This document shows positions 11,457 to 22,201 of a stretch of 64,000 bases of DNA, one piece after another. This DNA is from Xiphydria camelus (lineage: Eukaryota; Arthropoda; Insecta; Hymenoptera; Xiphydriidae): contig OY783200.1 of assembly GCA_963678675.1 (NCBI GenBank), positions 5,220,501 to 5,284,500 of the forward strand, given 5' to 3'. Under the pieces are notes generated by a model, which worked only from the letters and a program-made list of their open reading frames with translations, did no database searches and had not been told where the DNA came from. Position 1 is the first letter of the stretch. Every line of letters starts with the position of its first letter. Both the position numbers and the translations under genes were made by a program.

Positions 11457-12035
11457 GGTATAGTAGTCTCGTGAATACTGATTGAGACAGACTTTCAAGC
11501 AAATTTTTGTAGATAATCTTTGGACTACTATAAAAACATTATCTTAATTTGAAGGGGATCTACCGTTTATACTATAATAAAAATATGGCGAGACAGACTT
11601 TGAAGAAACTTAGCCCAATGATAAATTAACCTTATTCGCGCATTTTCCAAAAAAAAATTATTTATTTTGACCGTTTTGATTAAACGATATAAGCTTTGAA
11701 ATTACGGAATTTATGATTATATTCGACCGTTTGGAAGAAGGTAACTGAGATCGTGCAACACTGTGCAGTGCCGAGAGTAGTGGAAGGACGCCCTACTGTT
11801 CAACAAACGATGCACGCATACGACACACACAATGGAAATCCATAGCGACGTTGCCACGATCGACAGTTCGATGAGTAACGGGAATATTTGGCTATTAATG
11901 TGCACAGCGCACGTGTGTGCGCAGCCTGTACCTAATGAAAAGTTTTCGAGTACAATCCGGCTAATAGCCGAGTATCGTACGTTGTACGCACTCTATAAAC
12001 TTTTAGCTCTTAATATCGCGAGACTACTACCTTGA
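11453..12035. mobile_element. TTAA-flanked element, family TTAA-1, copy 2
   Basis: This is the second copy of the 550-1202 element. It starts TTAA then GGTATAGTAGTCTCG and ends GACTACTACC then TTGA, a one-base change from TTAA. It lacks about 80 bp present in copy 1. The shared 67-codon frame is at 11832-12035. Confidence 0.8.
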
Positions 12036-12687
12036 GAGCGAGGATGAAGAGACGAGCGAGATACATTTTTCCTCTTCCAGTCACGCTCGGCCACCTAAGA
12101 GGGATCGATTCGTCGTGGGACTACGGCTATCCGTTTACCCCGGGGCGGAATGGCCTCCGGGGAGACATCTCCTCCCGGCGGACGGACGCTCGCGTCGAAT
12201 TAATGCCCGCTCCTCTCTCCCGCGGTAACTTATCCGCCGCCCGGTGCGTTATACGGCGGGAATCGTTCCGTGTAACCGGTCGCCGTATCGCAGTCCAACT
12301 TGAAAGTCCGTCGGAAGATATACGAAGGATTTATTTCCATCGCATCGCCGGCTTATTTTCCCGATGGTGGTTTAGGGTTGTTGTGATAGGTCTCGGCGCA
12401 TCTGTAACGTCTGCATTCCTTGGCCGGTTGCCCGGAGAGGCTTTTCTACCCGCCGAATACCTAATTCACTCGGCAGCGCCGCGTGGAAGCATTTAGTGGG
12501 CGCGCGCGTGTGCTTCACCCCGAAGCACTACTAACCTTCTTTCTTCTTTTATCAGACTCGAACGAAATAAACCGGGTCGCGAGTGGTAATTCGAACTCCT
12601 CTCTTCTTCCTCTCTTCGTATCTCTTCGCGCTTCCCTGTCGCAATAAACAAAGCTCCCTCTCGCGAGTTTTTCAACAAGCAACCCAT
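12036..12687. other. GC-rich unique segment, no gene recognised
   Basis: Contains a 154-codon frame (12032-12496) that partly runs out of the upstream transposon end and has no recognisable domain. I do not call a gene. Confidence 0.35.
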
Positions 12688-13575
12688 GCAGGAACTGACG
12701 GTCGGACCTGCATTGGGCCAGTACCGGTAAACGACACTGGATATTGGCCCAACGATGGCATTCAGTACTGGCCTAATTATCTCATACCGATATTGGGATT
12801 ACTAATTGGGCTGAGGTTCATTGTCAATATTGACGCCATTTAACCACCAATATTGGTCCGATATTTGTTATCCAATATTGACCCGATATTTCTTTGTCAA
12901 TATTAGCTTGAAATTTTTTCAATATTGCCATGATATTGTTTAGCAATGTCGGCACAATATTTTCCCCCAATATTGGCCCGATATTGCCTGCCAATATTGG
13001 CCTAGTATTTTCCGCCTAATCGTTTTATCGACGCCCGGCAATAATGTTATTCCAACATTGACTTAATTATTTTGCCAATGTCGGGCCAATTGATGTGTCG
13101 AAAAATTATCGATGTTTTGCAGTAATATTGGCTCAGTTATTCTGCTAGTATTAATTAGCCTAATTGTCTTACCAACGTTTCGGCAGTAACGCCGGCTTGA
13201 GATTAGCCCAGTTGATATACTTTTGTCAATATTAGTAAAATAATTCCCAAGCAACAAACTTTAAATAAAATAATATCACTTACTAAATGACGTCATTTTT
13301 TTGTCAAAGTTACATCAAACGTCTTTCATAAATGACAAAATAATCAAGTTTTATCATTGTTTCGTCATTTCTGAAAGACATTTGATGTCACTTTGACGAA
13401 AAGAAATGACGTCCTTTAGTGAGTGACATTATTTTGACTAAAGTGTGTTGCTTAGGTTAATTCAATACTGGAGAGAGATGAGATTGCGACGGGCCCGATA
13501 TTGGGCCAACCATGGAATTCGAATATTAAGTAGCTAGTACAGTTGGGCCAGTATCAGCCCAATTGTATTGGTAGC
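12688..13575. repeat. CCAATATTGG-type degenerate array, locus 1
   Basis: Palindromic CCAATATTGG and related GATATT motifs recur every 20-30 bp or so (for example 12845-13020). The left edge is the reverse complement of the right edge of locus 3 near 55490-55590 (ACTGACGGT..GGACC against GGTCCAACCGTCA). The three loci are therefore one element family. It is interrupted by the palindromic element at 13249-13454. Confidence 0.7.
13249..13454. mobile_element. Palindromic short element inside the CCAATATTGG array
   Basis: Left arm AAGCAACAAACTTTA and right arm TAAAGTGTGTTGCTTA are inverted repeats. The pairing continues inward through TTACTAAATGACGTCATTT and its inverse. Nearly the whole 206 bp is self-complementary. 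I cannot fix a target duplication. Confidence 0.7.
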
Positions 13576-14327
13576 AAGGTATCGGCCATTCGTATACATG
13601 ATGCGAAGCTCCATCACTCCTCCTCGTCGAACATTCGTCTCAAATCTGCCACGAACAGCGAAAGCCGCGAAGAAGTGACGAGCTCCCGCCGCTCCATTAA
13701 CCCCCTGCGCGATTCGACGATATTATCGCAACTCCAGCGCCGCCTCTTAGACGACCATTGTGCGCGTGCAATAATTAGCCAGCGATCGAAACGGCCGTTG
13801 TAGGCGAGGCGTAATGACGCATATACCGGGACGAATGCGAAGTGGAAGTCGCGGTCGCGGCGCAGAGGCGCGCGCAACGTGCAGTAATGGGCAAGTTGAG
13901 CCATTGTGCAAAGTTTCGTTGTATCGTGCAGCGGCGGCGGCGGCGGCGGATGAACGAGGGATGCGGCGAGCCTTGCGTATATAGAGAGGAACGAGACCGG
14001 AACCGGAAGCTCGTGCAGGCGCCACCGGAAGTGACCCCGCTGCCCTCCGTGCAATCGTCCAATCCCCCCCCGGAATTATATGGGACCGCGAGGGAGCGAG
14101 CCTTTGTCCGAGCTTTATTCCACGCGCAGAGCTTTTCGGCGCTATATTTTCGAACGCGCTCTTTATGCGTTTCTTCGCGTTCGATTTTCGGAGAGTGAAG
14201 GAAAAGGGTGCGAGGGGCGGATTTGCGAGACAGCAAATTAATTGGTTTAGCCTAATGGCCCGGGGTGACGTGCAAAGGGAGGAAAAAATAGATCGCTGTG
14301 AAAATTAATGCTGCGTAATTGACTCGT
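13576..14327. other. GC-rich unique segment, no gene recognised
   Basis: Overlapping basic ORFs occur on both strands (13614-14236), with a GGC-repeat tract near 13930-13950. No domain or splice-consistent exon is visible. Confidence 0.35.
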
Positions 14328-14956
14328 CGACTGGTACCGATACATTTTACTGTATTTACACTGAAATAAGTACACGCGTGAGGGTTTTCCGATGTTTTGA
14401 AAACATTAGATCGTGATAGTTTACATTACTATTTATCAGTTTCTAAGGAAAAATTGTTTTTCGGTACAGTGGAAACATCAGAAATCCCTCATAAGTTCAT
14501 TATATTTACAATAAATGTATTCGTATGAGGGTTTTCGGGTGTTCTTACTGTGCTGAAGAACAATTTTCCCTTAGAAACTGGTAAATTGTAATGTAAAACA
14601 TCACGATATAATGTTTCCAAAGGAAAAATTACTACGCCACGCTGTAAAAACCTTCGAAAAACTCTCATGTGTACCTCTTCAATTGAGCCGTTGAACGGCA
14701 GAATGGTTTAGGTCACATTTTATGTAAGTTGAGATAATTTGACTGCAAAGTTAAGTACAATTTGAAAAATCTCTCTGGATGGTACAAAACAGATACGTAC
14801 GATTTAAAATATCTGTTCTCTGTATCATCTAGACAGATTTTTCAAATTGTATTTAACTTCGCAATCAAATAATCTCAGCTTACATAAAATGTGACTTACA
14901 CCATTCAGGTTTTCAACGGCTTAATTGTAAGTACGGTAAAATTTACCGGTATCATT
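14328..14956. mobile_element. TIR-D element, split by a nested palindromic element
   Basis: The left end is GACTGGTACCGATACATTTT and the right end, read in reverse, GATACCGGTAAATTTTACCG. The interior carries the family string GAGGGTTTTC and the inverted TTTACATTACTATTTAT region. Related copies lie at 17443-17686, 26078-26702 and 50039-50283. It is interrupted at 14681-14927. Confidence 0.65.
14681..14927. mobile_element. Palindromic element nested in TIR-D, AATTG duplication
   Basis: AATTG stands on both sides (14681-14685 and 14923-14927). Arms starting AGCCGTTGAA and, in reverse, AAGCCGTTGAA continue inward through GTCACATTTTATGTAAG and its inverse, so almost the entire insertion is a hairpin. 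It lies within the TIR-D copy and is the younger of the two. Confidence 0.7.
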
Positions 14957-14999
14957 CCTCCCGTATTAATTTCCGCCCTTCGCGCTGTAAGCGAATCTA

Positions 15000-15438
15000 A
15001 CAAGGAAAGAGAGTACTCGAGGTGTTCCTCACCGATTCTCTTCATTCTGCGATATGTTGTAGTATATCAAAAAACATTAGACGCATATTTTTTTGTACGT
15101 GCTAATTCGGTCATTTAAGGGATGGAAATCACCCCTAAACTCGACCCCCTAAAACTAATTTTCTACGATTTCTCAAAAACTATGTTGAATTTCTTAATGA
15201 AACAAATTGAATATTATTCCTTATCGAATATTCAACTTGTCTCATGAAGAAATTCAACGTAGTTTTTGAGAAATCGTCGAAAATTGGTTTCAGGGGGTCA
15301 AGTTTAGCGATGATTTTCACCCCTTAAATGACCGAATTAGCACGTACAAAAAAATATGTATCTAATGTTTCTTGATATACTACAAAATATCGCAGAATGA
15401 AGAAAATCGGTGAGGTACACCTCGAGTACTTTCCTTGT
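15000..15438. mobile_element. Fold-back element FB-E, copy 1
   Basis: This 439-bp element is close to a perfect inverted repeat. It begins CAAGGAAAGAGAGTACTCGA and ends with its inverse TCGAGTACTTTCCTTG. Inner landmarks such as TTTTTTTGTACGTGCTAAT and its inverse pair across a small loop near 15215. A 3-bp TAA duplicates at the edges. The related copy 24395-24918 is flanked by TCA, suggesting a TNA target. No ORF. Confidence 0.8.
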
Positions 15439-16145
15439 AAGACCGAATCGCAGAGTATCGAGCTCTCGAATTCTCCTCGTCACGGAGAAGGACAAGGGGG
15501 AGGGTGAGACGATACCCGAAGATCTGGTCGAGATTATCGGACGACGGTACACGAGGGGTAGGGGCGCGGGCGACGGCGATCGCCTCCGAAGAGCGGGGCG
15601 AAAAAGAAAGGAGAATTAATTTCCGCTAATTGCTTCGACGAAGTTTGCTGAAAGCGTTTTATGGAATTGAAAGAGCGCTTCAACTTTGCGCTCCCTTTTC
15701 AAGATGAAACCCGTCTCTACCCACCCCCCGGGCACCCCCTGACCGAGCGAACTACGCAGGATGCAGGACCCGACGGGCGGAAGTGCGCAGCGCGGGGGGG
15801 TCGCTACACGCGGGGGTTGGGAAGGGCAGGGGATGTACGGGCGCGGATCCACCGACCTATACAAGGGTGTGGGAGGGCTACGGGCCGACGAGAGGTGGAG
15901 CAAGCTAAATGTTGGCAATTCGAAGCACTCTGTTCCCTGATTGCATTTAATTACGCGCGCGCGCGGCTTGCAAGCGCCTGCAATTGCTATATTGTAGGAC
16001 ACGGTGCCGGTAGCTTATCCTGTATGGTGCCCCGTGTATATGCACGGATTCGTCTCTTCCTAGCTTCAGATATCGATAGAATTTGGCGGACTTGGACGAT
16101 CCGGGAAGACGAACTAAATTCTGCACCCGTATTGAGAAGAATAAC
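15439..16145. other. GC-rich unique segment, no gene recognised
   Basis: Includes poly-G/poly-C runs and a short (GC)n tract near 15955. Opposite-strand ORFs of 128 and 165 residues overlap without recognisable domains. Confidence 0.35.
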
Positions 16146-16398
16146 CGGGTTAATTTGAACAGAATCCTGGAGGCCGTAACCAAACCGTTTGGTGAAATAT
16201 GGATCCTCTTCATTTTTGTGTGTGTGTTGGGTTAAACTGGCCATTTTCTGGTTAGAATAACTAAGACACGTAGTTATAACTAAACGTGTAATAAGAGTGA
16301 CTAAACATTTGGTTGAACTTACTAGTATTTTGGTCAGAATAAATGAACTCGTTTAACCAAATGTATTTTGTCATTTTAACCAAATTATTTTTCTCGGT
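16146..16398. mobile_element. TIR-F element, copy 1
   Basis: Contains the family strings AACCAAACCGTTTGGTGAAAT, GGTTAAACTG and CCATTTTCTGGTTAGAA, and ends TTTTTCTCGGTG. Copies lie at 27166-27437 (same orientation) and 43409-43626 (opposite). The left end here is degraded: the CACTGAGA terminus is not present. Confidence 0.65.
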
Positions 16399-16407
16399 GT
16401 ATGTAGT

Positions 16408-17002
16408 TTAGGTAGTATTAAGGTTGTGCGCTTTACGGGTCATCATTAAGCAAGCATGTTTGTGTCAGTAAATGATTTCAAACTAATGCAAATAATATGC
16501 TAAACGTTTGTTCAATATACATATGGTATTGGTCTAGCGATAAATAAAACGATTGATTCGAATCGAATCATAACGTAAATTTAACAATTTTTTGAAGAAC
16601 GATTATTCTTCTAAATTCATGCGGTAAAATAAACGTGGACTTCAGAACAACCAATTATTGTAGTTTGTATGAATATCGTGACGTACGAGTCTCAATTATT
16701 CCCATGCCCCTACCTAGATGTAAACGTGTATGATCGTCACGATGTTCATACAAGCTGCTATAATTTATTGTTCTATAATTTACACTTATTTTATCGTATG
16801 AGTTTTACAAAAAATTGTTCTTCAAAAAATCTTTAAATTTACATTATAATTGTACTTATTCAAATTAATTGCTGCACTTATTGTAGCAACATGTTTACGC
16901 AAAATTATACATATATTGAATAAATGTTCAGCATTTTATTTGTATTGTTCTGAAATCACTTAATGACGTAAATATGCTTGCTTAAGAGTTAATACTACCT
17001 AA
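16408..17002. mobile_element. Fold-back element of about 595 bp with TTAGGTAGTATTAA ends
   Basis: Ends TTAGGTAGTATTAA and TTAATACTACCTAA are inverted. Pairing extends over both arms (AAGCAAGCATG..., CTAAACGTTTGTTCAATAT with their inverses) to a centre near 16700, where TTGTATGAATATCGTGACG pairs with its inverse. No ORF. Confidence 0.7.
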
Positions 17003-17170
17003 GAGGCTGCTGTGCAATTTACGTACATTTATCTATCCGGGTAGCTGCAATTGAACAAAAAGCGGGAATGAAAAAGTTAGTCGGTTCGACGATAAGAGGC
17101 GGTACAAACGGGAACGTGGTGTACGTACCAGCTACTAGTTTGGAAGGTAAATTGGCAATTTAACGAATTT

Positions 17171-17196
17171 GCAAAGTTTCCGGCCGGAAACTTTGC
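17171..17196. repeat. Perfect 26-bp palindrome
   Basis: GCAAAGTTTCCGG is followed at once by its exact reverse complement CCGGAAACTTTGC, with no loop. It lies in otherwise unique sequence (17003-17442) in which I see no gene. Confidence 0.9.
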
Positions 17197-17442
17197 CCAC
17201 CAGAGTCCTTCGGCACTGCAGCATCGCGCGAGGTATGCACCGAGTCGATTTATGTGTATCGTCGTTAGAATATCGTCTCTGTTAGGAGAAAGACGAAAAG
17301 AGATATCTCCGATTCGCGATGGAAACCTTACGAAGAAGTATCAGGCCGGGTATGTGATGTAAATTTTGCAGCAACTTTATGAAAACCTGTTGGATCACTG
17401 CGTGCGGCAACTCTGTATATTTTATGAGCCCTCACTTCACGA

Positions 17443-17686
17443 AAAGACTGATACCAGTAAACTTTACTGTATTTACAATAAAAGAGATATTCATGAGAGT
17501 TTTCGGATGTTCCTATCGCGCTGAATAATTTTTCCTTGGAAACAGGTAAATTGTAATGTAAACTATCATGATTTAATATTTTCAAAAGAAAAATTACTGC
17601 ACCGTATACTGTAAAAATATCCGAAAACCCTCCTCCGTGTAACTGTTTTATTGTAAATACAGTAAAATTTATTGGTATCAGTCTTT
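17443..17686. mobile_element. TIR-D element, intact copy
   Basis: It starts AAGACTGATACCAGTAAA and ends with the inverse (TTATTGGTATCAGTCTT). The interior is largely self-complementary around ATGTAAACTATCATGATT. At about 244 bp it is the best reference for the split copies at 14328 and 26078. Confidence 0.8.
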
Positions 17687-18188
17687 ACCGTGTTCATCCT
17701 GTTATTTATATAAACGAATGATGGAACTATGTTTCAGAAATAATAAGTAAATTTGATATGTTATTGTCATTCGATAAGTTAAATTTTGCGTAAAGTTTCC
17801 AACATCAAATTTAAATTATGTCACAATTTGAATTTGATGTATCGCTTGCAATTTACACCTGTAACAAACGATTTCTGTTAATTTGATGGAAAAATTAGAA
17901 AAATTCAAAGCAGCTTTAATTTGACGCATGTCATGAATCACGAGTCTCCGACTGGGTACGCTCCACGTGGAAAAACGATAGAAAACCGCACGTAAAAAAA
18001 GTTCGACGAGCTTCGATCGCTCTACTTTTCGCGAGCGCGCTAATTTCGCGGCGGCTCTCACACGCGCCCCGTCATTAATTGTCGTCCGAGCCCTGCGTCC
18101 GGACGTAACGAAGCCCCGCGTCGTAATCCGCCACGCGCGATTTAACGACGATAGAATCATTCTCCAATTAGTCCGCCGTGTCGCGTCC
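17687..18188. other. Unique segment, no gene recognised
   Basis: The sequence passes from AT-rich to GC-rich. A 114-codon reverse frame (17816-18160) has no recognisable motif. Confidence 0.3.
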
Positions 18189-18189
18189 T

Positions 18190-19410
18190 AGGGTAAAAGT
18201 GGACTAGATGCCCCACCCCTACGAGGAATAAAAATTATACAGGAAAATACTTTGTTTTTAAAGTGTTAGTACATGATTTATTGACTGAAATGTAATAATT
18301 TCTGTAATAGAAAAATATAATTGAGATTAAACAAGCCAAGATATCCAAAGAAATTAAACATTCCATTTTTTCAGCATTTTGGTTAATAGGTAGATCAAAT
18401 TTGGGAGGATAGATGCCCTGGATGTGTGATAAGATGAAAAATGTATTGTATTTTAGGCGCAAGAAAAACAAATTTCATAATGAATATACCTGATCTTTCA
18501 CACATAGTATTTTTAAAATACAACAATAAATATTATACATAAGCAGAAATAATTGAATGTTCACTGCAAAACTATTATTGTCCTGTCGAATCTGACGACT
18601 TCGTCGTTACTTTCGCTATATTTATTCCTCCTTCTTTCCGCAATCATTACCAAATGTGCGAAAAAGCAGTTTTCTATTTTCCACGGAAAGTTTATAATAA
18701 TAAAAAAGTAAGTAATAATCGGTAGATCTTATACTGTATCATCTTCTATGACTGCAAAAATATCGGTAGGGTAGAGATCGTTAATAAAATCGCTAGTAGG
18801 ACATCTGTCCTAAATCGCCAGTTGTTCATTTATTCTTCAACGAAAAACTAATTGACAGGTAGTTGCATCACCAATAATATTATTCCTAGCTCTACTGATC
18901 CGCAAACATTACTTTCACGTCGAATTTCTTCGTAGAATATCCTACAGATGTTATTTCAGTGGAGGCAGTTTCATCTGAGATTAATAACGAGCTGTGCTCT
19001 CCACTTGAAACCGTTACAAATACTCAATTAAGATAATTGATGGGTAAATTTGTCATGTCTATGTTCACGAATATGCAAACTGATGTAACAGAAATACCCC
19101 ATCGCCCCAATCGTGCCAGCACACTGAGAGAAAGGATGTCTCCAAATATAGCAATCGATCCCAAAAAGTACGAGGGAAAAACTCCAGGTATAAGAAATGT
19201 AGTAATGAGACAGTTATGAATTCAGTTACACACTATGGTATACCTATTGTATAGGACTTATAATTACATCTAACACACACACAGAAGTACATTTTATACG
19301 GTATAGTATTTGTAACTACGCTATCACTAAACTTACTTTCTAAGATTTATCGCTACATTATGAGACATCATTTTTCTCAGTGCATATCTATCTGCATATC
19401 TATTATGTAA
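18190..19410. mobile_element. TIR-X element, older copy with a degraded right end
   Basis: It begins AGGGTAAAAGTGGACTAGATG then CCCCA and shares long stretches with 29129-29921: GGATAGATGCCCT, TTTCACGTCGAATTTCTTCG, GTAACAGAAATACCCCAT. The right terminus is not recognisable. It is interrupted by TIR-Y at 19122-19382. Confidence 0.7.
19122..19382. mobile_element. TIR-Y element nested in TIR-X
   Basis: It begins CACTGAGAGAAAGGATGTC and ends GACATCATTTTTCTCAGTG, a good inverted pair. Removing it rejoins TIR-X sequence (GTGCCAGCA to ATCTATCTGCATA). A 60-codon frame at 19037-19219 straddles the junction and is not a gene. Confidence 0.7.
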
Positions 19411-20505
19411 AAAAAAAATATAAATGTTCGTTTGTTCAAAATCTTAAATCTCCGAAAGTTCTTCACCGATTACTTTGAAATTTGTATACAGCGTTCCATT
19501 CGAATACGCGCGTGTTTTTATATACCTACCACCTGTGACAGGTAAAAACATACTTTTTCGTTCTTTATACAAACATGCTTTACTCTTTGTTCTTCATACA
19601 AATCCAGTTTTCATCCGTTCTAGGTTAAATTTTGCACACGTATGCTTTAAAACAAGGCGGGAAATACTGTCTACATTTGGTTTACAAAACTCACCCCCAC
19701 TACCCTTTTCAACCCCCTTGAGCAAAATTTACGCGTGCAACTTTTCAGTTTTTCGCAAATATCTCAAAAACGGTGAGGAAATCGGGAAAAGTGAATACTA
19801 GTACTATTAAAGCCCATAAAATTTCCTGTCTGACAGCGCTGGACCGGTTCCGATCGGAAGATTAGGAGCCAAGAAATTTGAACTTGAATATAAAAAAATC
19901 GCTTAAAAAGTGGTACGACGACACTATGCTTGCATACCGCTACAGAAATCTTTTACAAAACTAACCTAAACCCGAGCAACACCGGATGGAACTATGCTAG
20001 TTCGAAAAAGGAGCTTAAGCAACTATCCCACTTCAACCCTACTTTTGCTCTATTACGCGTCACGTTACATACACAGGGTGCGTTCCGGAAGAAACGCGCG
20101 TTTTGCGCGCCCTCGAAGCTGATAGCCGTGTAGAAATCGAGCGGCAAATGGCCACAGCTGTACGAAGGCCGGGCGGTATTCGCGCGCACAGCTGCTTCGC
20201 ATATGTCTCTCCCCGGCGAGACACGCGGATTGCGCAAGTTTTAAGACGACTCATCGGGCGGCCACGTCGTCCAGCAACCGCGCGACTACGCGGGTCGCCC
20301 TATATATTCCTCGGTACCTCTCGAGGAGGAGCTCGTGGTAATGAGGAGAACTTGCATGAAATTTCTTTTTCCTTGAAAATTTTACTGAACGATGCTATCG
20401 TGTTATAAAAACCAGGGAGCACTGTATTTTGTAATAATATGTAACTATATTGGAGAAAAAGAATTAATCAATCGTGCCTTAAACGCCTAAACCACGCCTT
20501 TACGC
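19411..20505. other. Unclassified segment, probably partly old repeat
   Basis: The stretch 19425-19570 has the style of a dispersed repeat (AAATCTCCGAAAGTTC, CACCGATTACTTTGAAATTT), but I find no second copy in the window. GC-rich unique sequence follows at about 20090-20330. No gene is called. Confidence 0.3.
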
Positions 20506-20655
20506 TTACTGTTGCGTGACGTCACACATTCGATGATCATTGGCTAAATCTCAATTTCAACCGATGACTGTCGAGAGTGCTCCTAACTACGCCCCGCCCT
20601 AAAACGCAGTATGATTGGCCGATAGCGCTTTTACTGTTGCGTGACGTCACACATT
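20506..20655. promoter_or_regulatory. Candidate regulatory module: duplicated CRE with CCAAT and GC-box-like sites
   Basis: A 25-bp string centred on TGACGTCA (20517-20524) is repeated exactly at 20631-20655 (TGACGTCA at 20642-20649), 125 bp apart. ATTGGC (inverted CCAAT) follows the first CRE, and TGATTGGCC precedes the second. Between them lies GCCCCGCCC, a GC-box-like site. These are known binding motifs, but no transcription start or gene can be tied to them here. A repeat-derived origin is equally possible. Confidence 0.35.
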
Positions 20656-21507
20656 GCTTCTCGCTGTTTGCGCGGCTCTTTCAAACGCTACATTTTTAAC
20701 TCAAATTTGTGAAGGTATCCGACGTGTTAACACCATAAGTTTATATACCGTTGAAATTGTAATTTTTCACTCTATTTTTTAAGCCAATAAAAATATCATA
20801 CAAGTTCCTCATTAAGTTTCGCGAGGAGGGGGGACGCCGAATTTGCGCTCCTTCGGATGAGGATGCGAAAGAGTTCCTCCCTCGCGCTTCGACCCGCGGA
20901 ACGGTTCGCCGTCTGTACCTACCCGGAGACGCGCGGAGGGAGAGCAAGAGAGGGACACGCGCGAGGCTCCGAGTGGGGCTTCAAAGGAAATCGCGGCTCG
21001 GAGTCGGAAACGCTTGCGAGAACCTTTTTAAGATTCCGACCGACTCGTTTCGACGCGCGGAAAACTAATTAGAAAAATCCTCGCACGTCCTCTCACCCCG
21101 CGCGACGCGTCTCCACCCTCTCACCCTCCCGAGAGAATCCGCGCGAAGAGTAAGAGAGCGAGAGAGAGAGAGAGAGAGAGAGGGACGCGGTGTGGTCCCC
21201 GTAAAGAGACATCCTTAATTGAAACCGCCACCCTCTCCCTCCCTCGCGCGGCCGCCGCGGCAACTTTTACAATTCCCCGGTCGATGATTAAAATTAAAAG
21301 TCGACCCGTCAAAGTGTCGAGCGACCGCGATCTTTAATATTCATTCGTTCGAACGCTAAAGTCCTCTTAAAAATAAAAAATATGGAACACCCCTCGCGAT
21401 ACACGCCGCGGAGACTCGAGAGGGGGAGGAGAAAACGAACGATCCCCTCGTTAGCCCGAGTAGGAATGTGTCTAGTTATTTCCTATTTCCACCTAGGCCT
21501 TTGACTG
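20656..21507. other. GC-rich segment with a (GA)n tract
   Basis: (GA)n at about 21160-21182. Otherwise this is CpG-rich unique sequence without a recognisable exon. Confidence 0.4.
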
Positions 21508-21820
21508 GAGAAACTAGATACTTATATTTTTGGATAGCTTTCATTGTACAGTGCCTCGCTGGAAACTAGATATGCATAAACCGGATAGTTGTCACTGTAC
21601 AATGCCTTGCCAGGAACTAGATATGTGCAAACTACACTGAAAAAAGTATTTAGCAAATCCAGCTATATTTCTGGCTGCCTCAGACACAACTAGACAAATA
21701 TTTCTAGCGTAGCAAGAATTCTTGCTATTGCGAAGAAAATTATCACTGCAATTACTATAATTTTCTAGTTGTGGCCAAACTTTTTTGAGTGTAGGTAGTT
21801 CTCATTATACGGTATCTCGC
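21508..21820. repeat. Tandem repeat, about 52-bp unit with AACTAGATA
   Basis: Three or more units of the form GAAACTAGATA ... GGATAG(C/T)T(T/G)TCA(T/C)TGTAC ... GCCT(C/T)GC follow each other. The third is interrupted by the TIR-G element at 21635-21791. The motif recurs more loosely at 21900-21975 and 22935-23055. Confidence 0.65.
21635..21791. mobile_element. TIR-G element, copy 1
   Basis: This 157-bp element begins CACTGAAAAAAGTATTTAGC, ends CTTTTTTGAGTG, and is flanked by TA on both sides. The symmetric centre is GCAAGAATTCTTGC. The second copy is at 34167-34334. Confidence 0.85.
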
Positions 21821-22055
21821 CAAAAATTAGACTTACAGGAACCAGGCAATTTCCCATGTAGAAGTGTGTTTTGCTCTCTCCTACTTCCATCTAGATCATC
21901 GACTAAAAAAAAACTAGCTAGAACTAGATAGTTTTCATTGTACGCACTCTAGAACTAGATAGTTTGTTTAGTTAATGACATAGACGGAAGTAGGAGAGAG
22001 CAAAACACACTTCTACATGGGGAATTGCCTGGTTCGTGTAAGTCTAATTTTTGCC
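21820..22055. repeat. Near-identical inverted repeat, about 70-bp arms
   Basis: The left arm (about 21820-21888) and the right arm (about 21987-22055) match as inverted copies with three differences by eye. Both contain GTGTGTTTTGCTCTCTCCTA or its inverse. The loop is about 98 bp and carries two CTAGAACTAGATAGTTT-like units. The high similarity implies a young event. Confidence 0.8.
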
Positions 22056-22201
22056 AGAAACTGGATATAAACGAATTAGATGGTGTTTTGTTTTTTTTTT
22101 CAAGCAGTATTAATTTACAACATTCATTGCTGGCTTATTTGCAATTCGACGGTTTATTTTCGGTTGCATCAACCAGCCAGTTCGCCTATTATTCAGCAAT
22201 T

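Noticed and set aside
12688..13575. CRISPR-like array
   Set aside because: Repeats are degenerate, palindromic and unevenly spaced, with no constant repeat/spacer pattern, in eukaryotic DNA.
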